64,000 nt of DNA from assembly GCA_947488155.1 (NCBI GenBank), contig CANKYK010000002.1, positions 62,001 to 126,000 on the forward strand, in the 5' to 3' direction. The DNA comes from an uncultured Erythrobacter sp. (lineage in GTDB: Bacteria; Pseudomonadota; Alphaproteobacteria; Sphingomonadales; Sphingomonadaceae). The position numbers were made by a program, and so were the translations under genes. Below are positions 63,968 through 64,000 of this stretch, one piece after another (positions within the stretch are counted from its first letter, which is position 1; each line of letters opens with the position of its first letter). Below the pieces are notes generated by a model. It saw nothing but the letters and a program-made list of their open reading frames with translations. It was not told the origin of the DNA and did not search any database.

Positions 63968-64000
63968 AACGTGTCCTACCATGAGCGCATGCTGGGATGC

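Noticed and set aside
1..64000. CRISPR array, rRNA operon or insertion sequence
   Set aside because: No regularly spaced direct repeats, rRNA signatures or transposase genes were recognised.

Overview
The window looks like a chromosome segment of a sphingomonad, most likely Erythrobacteraceae (Erythrobacter/Qipengyuania-like). GC content is high. The right-hand third carries typical alphaproteobacterial housekeeping genes: an EipA/DUF1134 protein, COQ9, a ubiquinol-cytochrome c chaperone, DUF177 and HslVU. Taxonomy is an inference from gene content only.

Positions 1 to about 44005 look like an integrative and conjugative element (ICE) inserted at the 3' end of a tRNA-Ser(GCU) gene (44006-44096, minus strand). 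A P4-type integrase (42691-43839) sits directly beside the tRNA, with a second, shorter tyrosine recombinase (41897-42580) next to it. The far end of the element is beyond the left edge.

Inside the element, from left to right: (1) a plus-strand defence cassette (1-8833) made of the 3' end of a DUF262/GmrSD-like gene, an MmeI-like type IIL restriction-methylation enzyme and a giant SF1 helicase that also carries a Vsr-like nuclease (MTES_1575 type), an Mrr-N-like winged helix and a DUF3320-like tail. (2) A minus-strand F-type conjugation operon (22301 down to 8932): traA-L-E-K-B, a DsbC-like isomerase, traV-C, a small membrane protein, trbI, a TraF-type S26 peptidase, traW-U, trbC, traN and traF. 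traH, traG, traD and the relaxase are not in the window; the defence cassette lies convergently where traH and traG would be expected. (3) Two small regulators (22663-23362) divergent from traA; both promoter regions share a 12-bp motif. (4) A MerR-controlled metal island (23475-32818): two PEMT/ICMT-like membrane methyltransferases, DUF4345, a His-rich exported protein, CzcCBA, a secreted protein and a CDF-like carrier. (5) A minus-strand copper/silver operon (41027 down to 32863): a His-rich exported protein, TolC-like CusC, CusB with a fused CusF domain, CusA, a free CusF lipoprotein, a DUF2231 membrane protein and a glutaredoxin-MauE fusion. A PepSY protein is divergent from it.

From 44097 onward the sequence is ordinary core genome: envelope protein EipA, an aromatic aminotransferase, a GNAT enzyme, riboflavin genes ribE/ribD, a YgjP-like metalloprotease, a YcgN-like protein, a Sco copper chaperone, an ankyrin protein, COQ9, Ssb, a membrane protein/XRE regulator pair with twin operators, DUF177, a cytochrome bc1 chaperone, BamE, HslV-HslU, an ACT-like protein, an M16 peptidase, an ATM1-type ABC transporter and a two-domain retropepsin-like protein. 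No CRISPR array, rRNA or insertion sequence was recognised.
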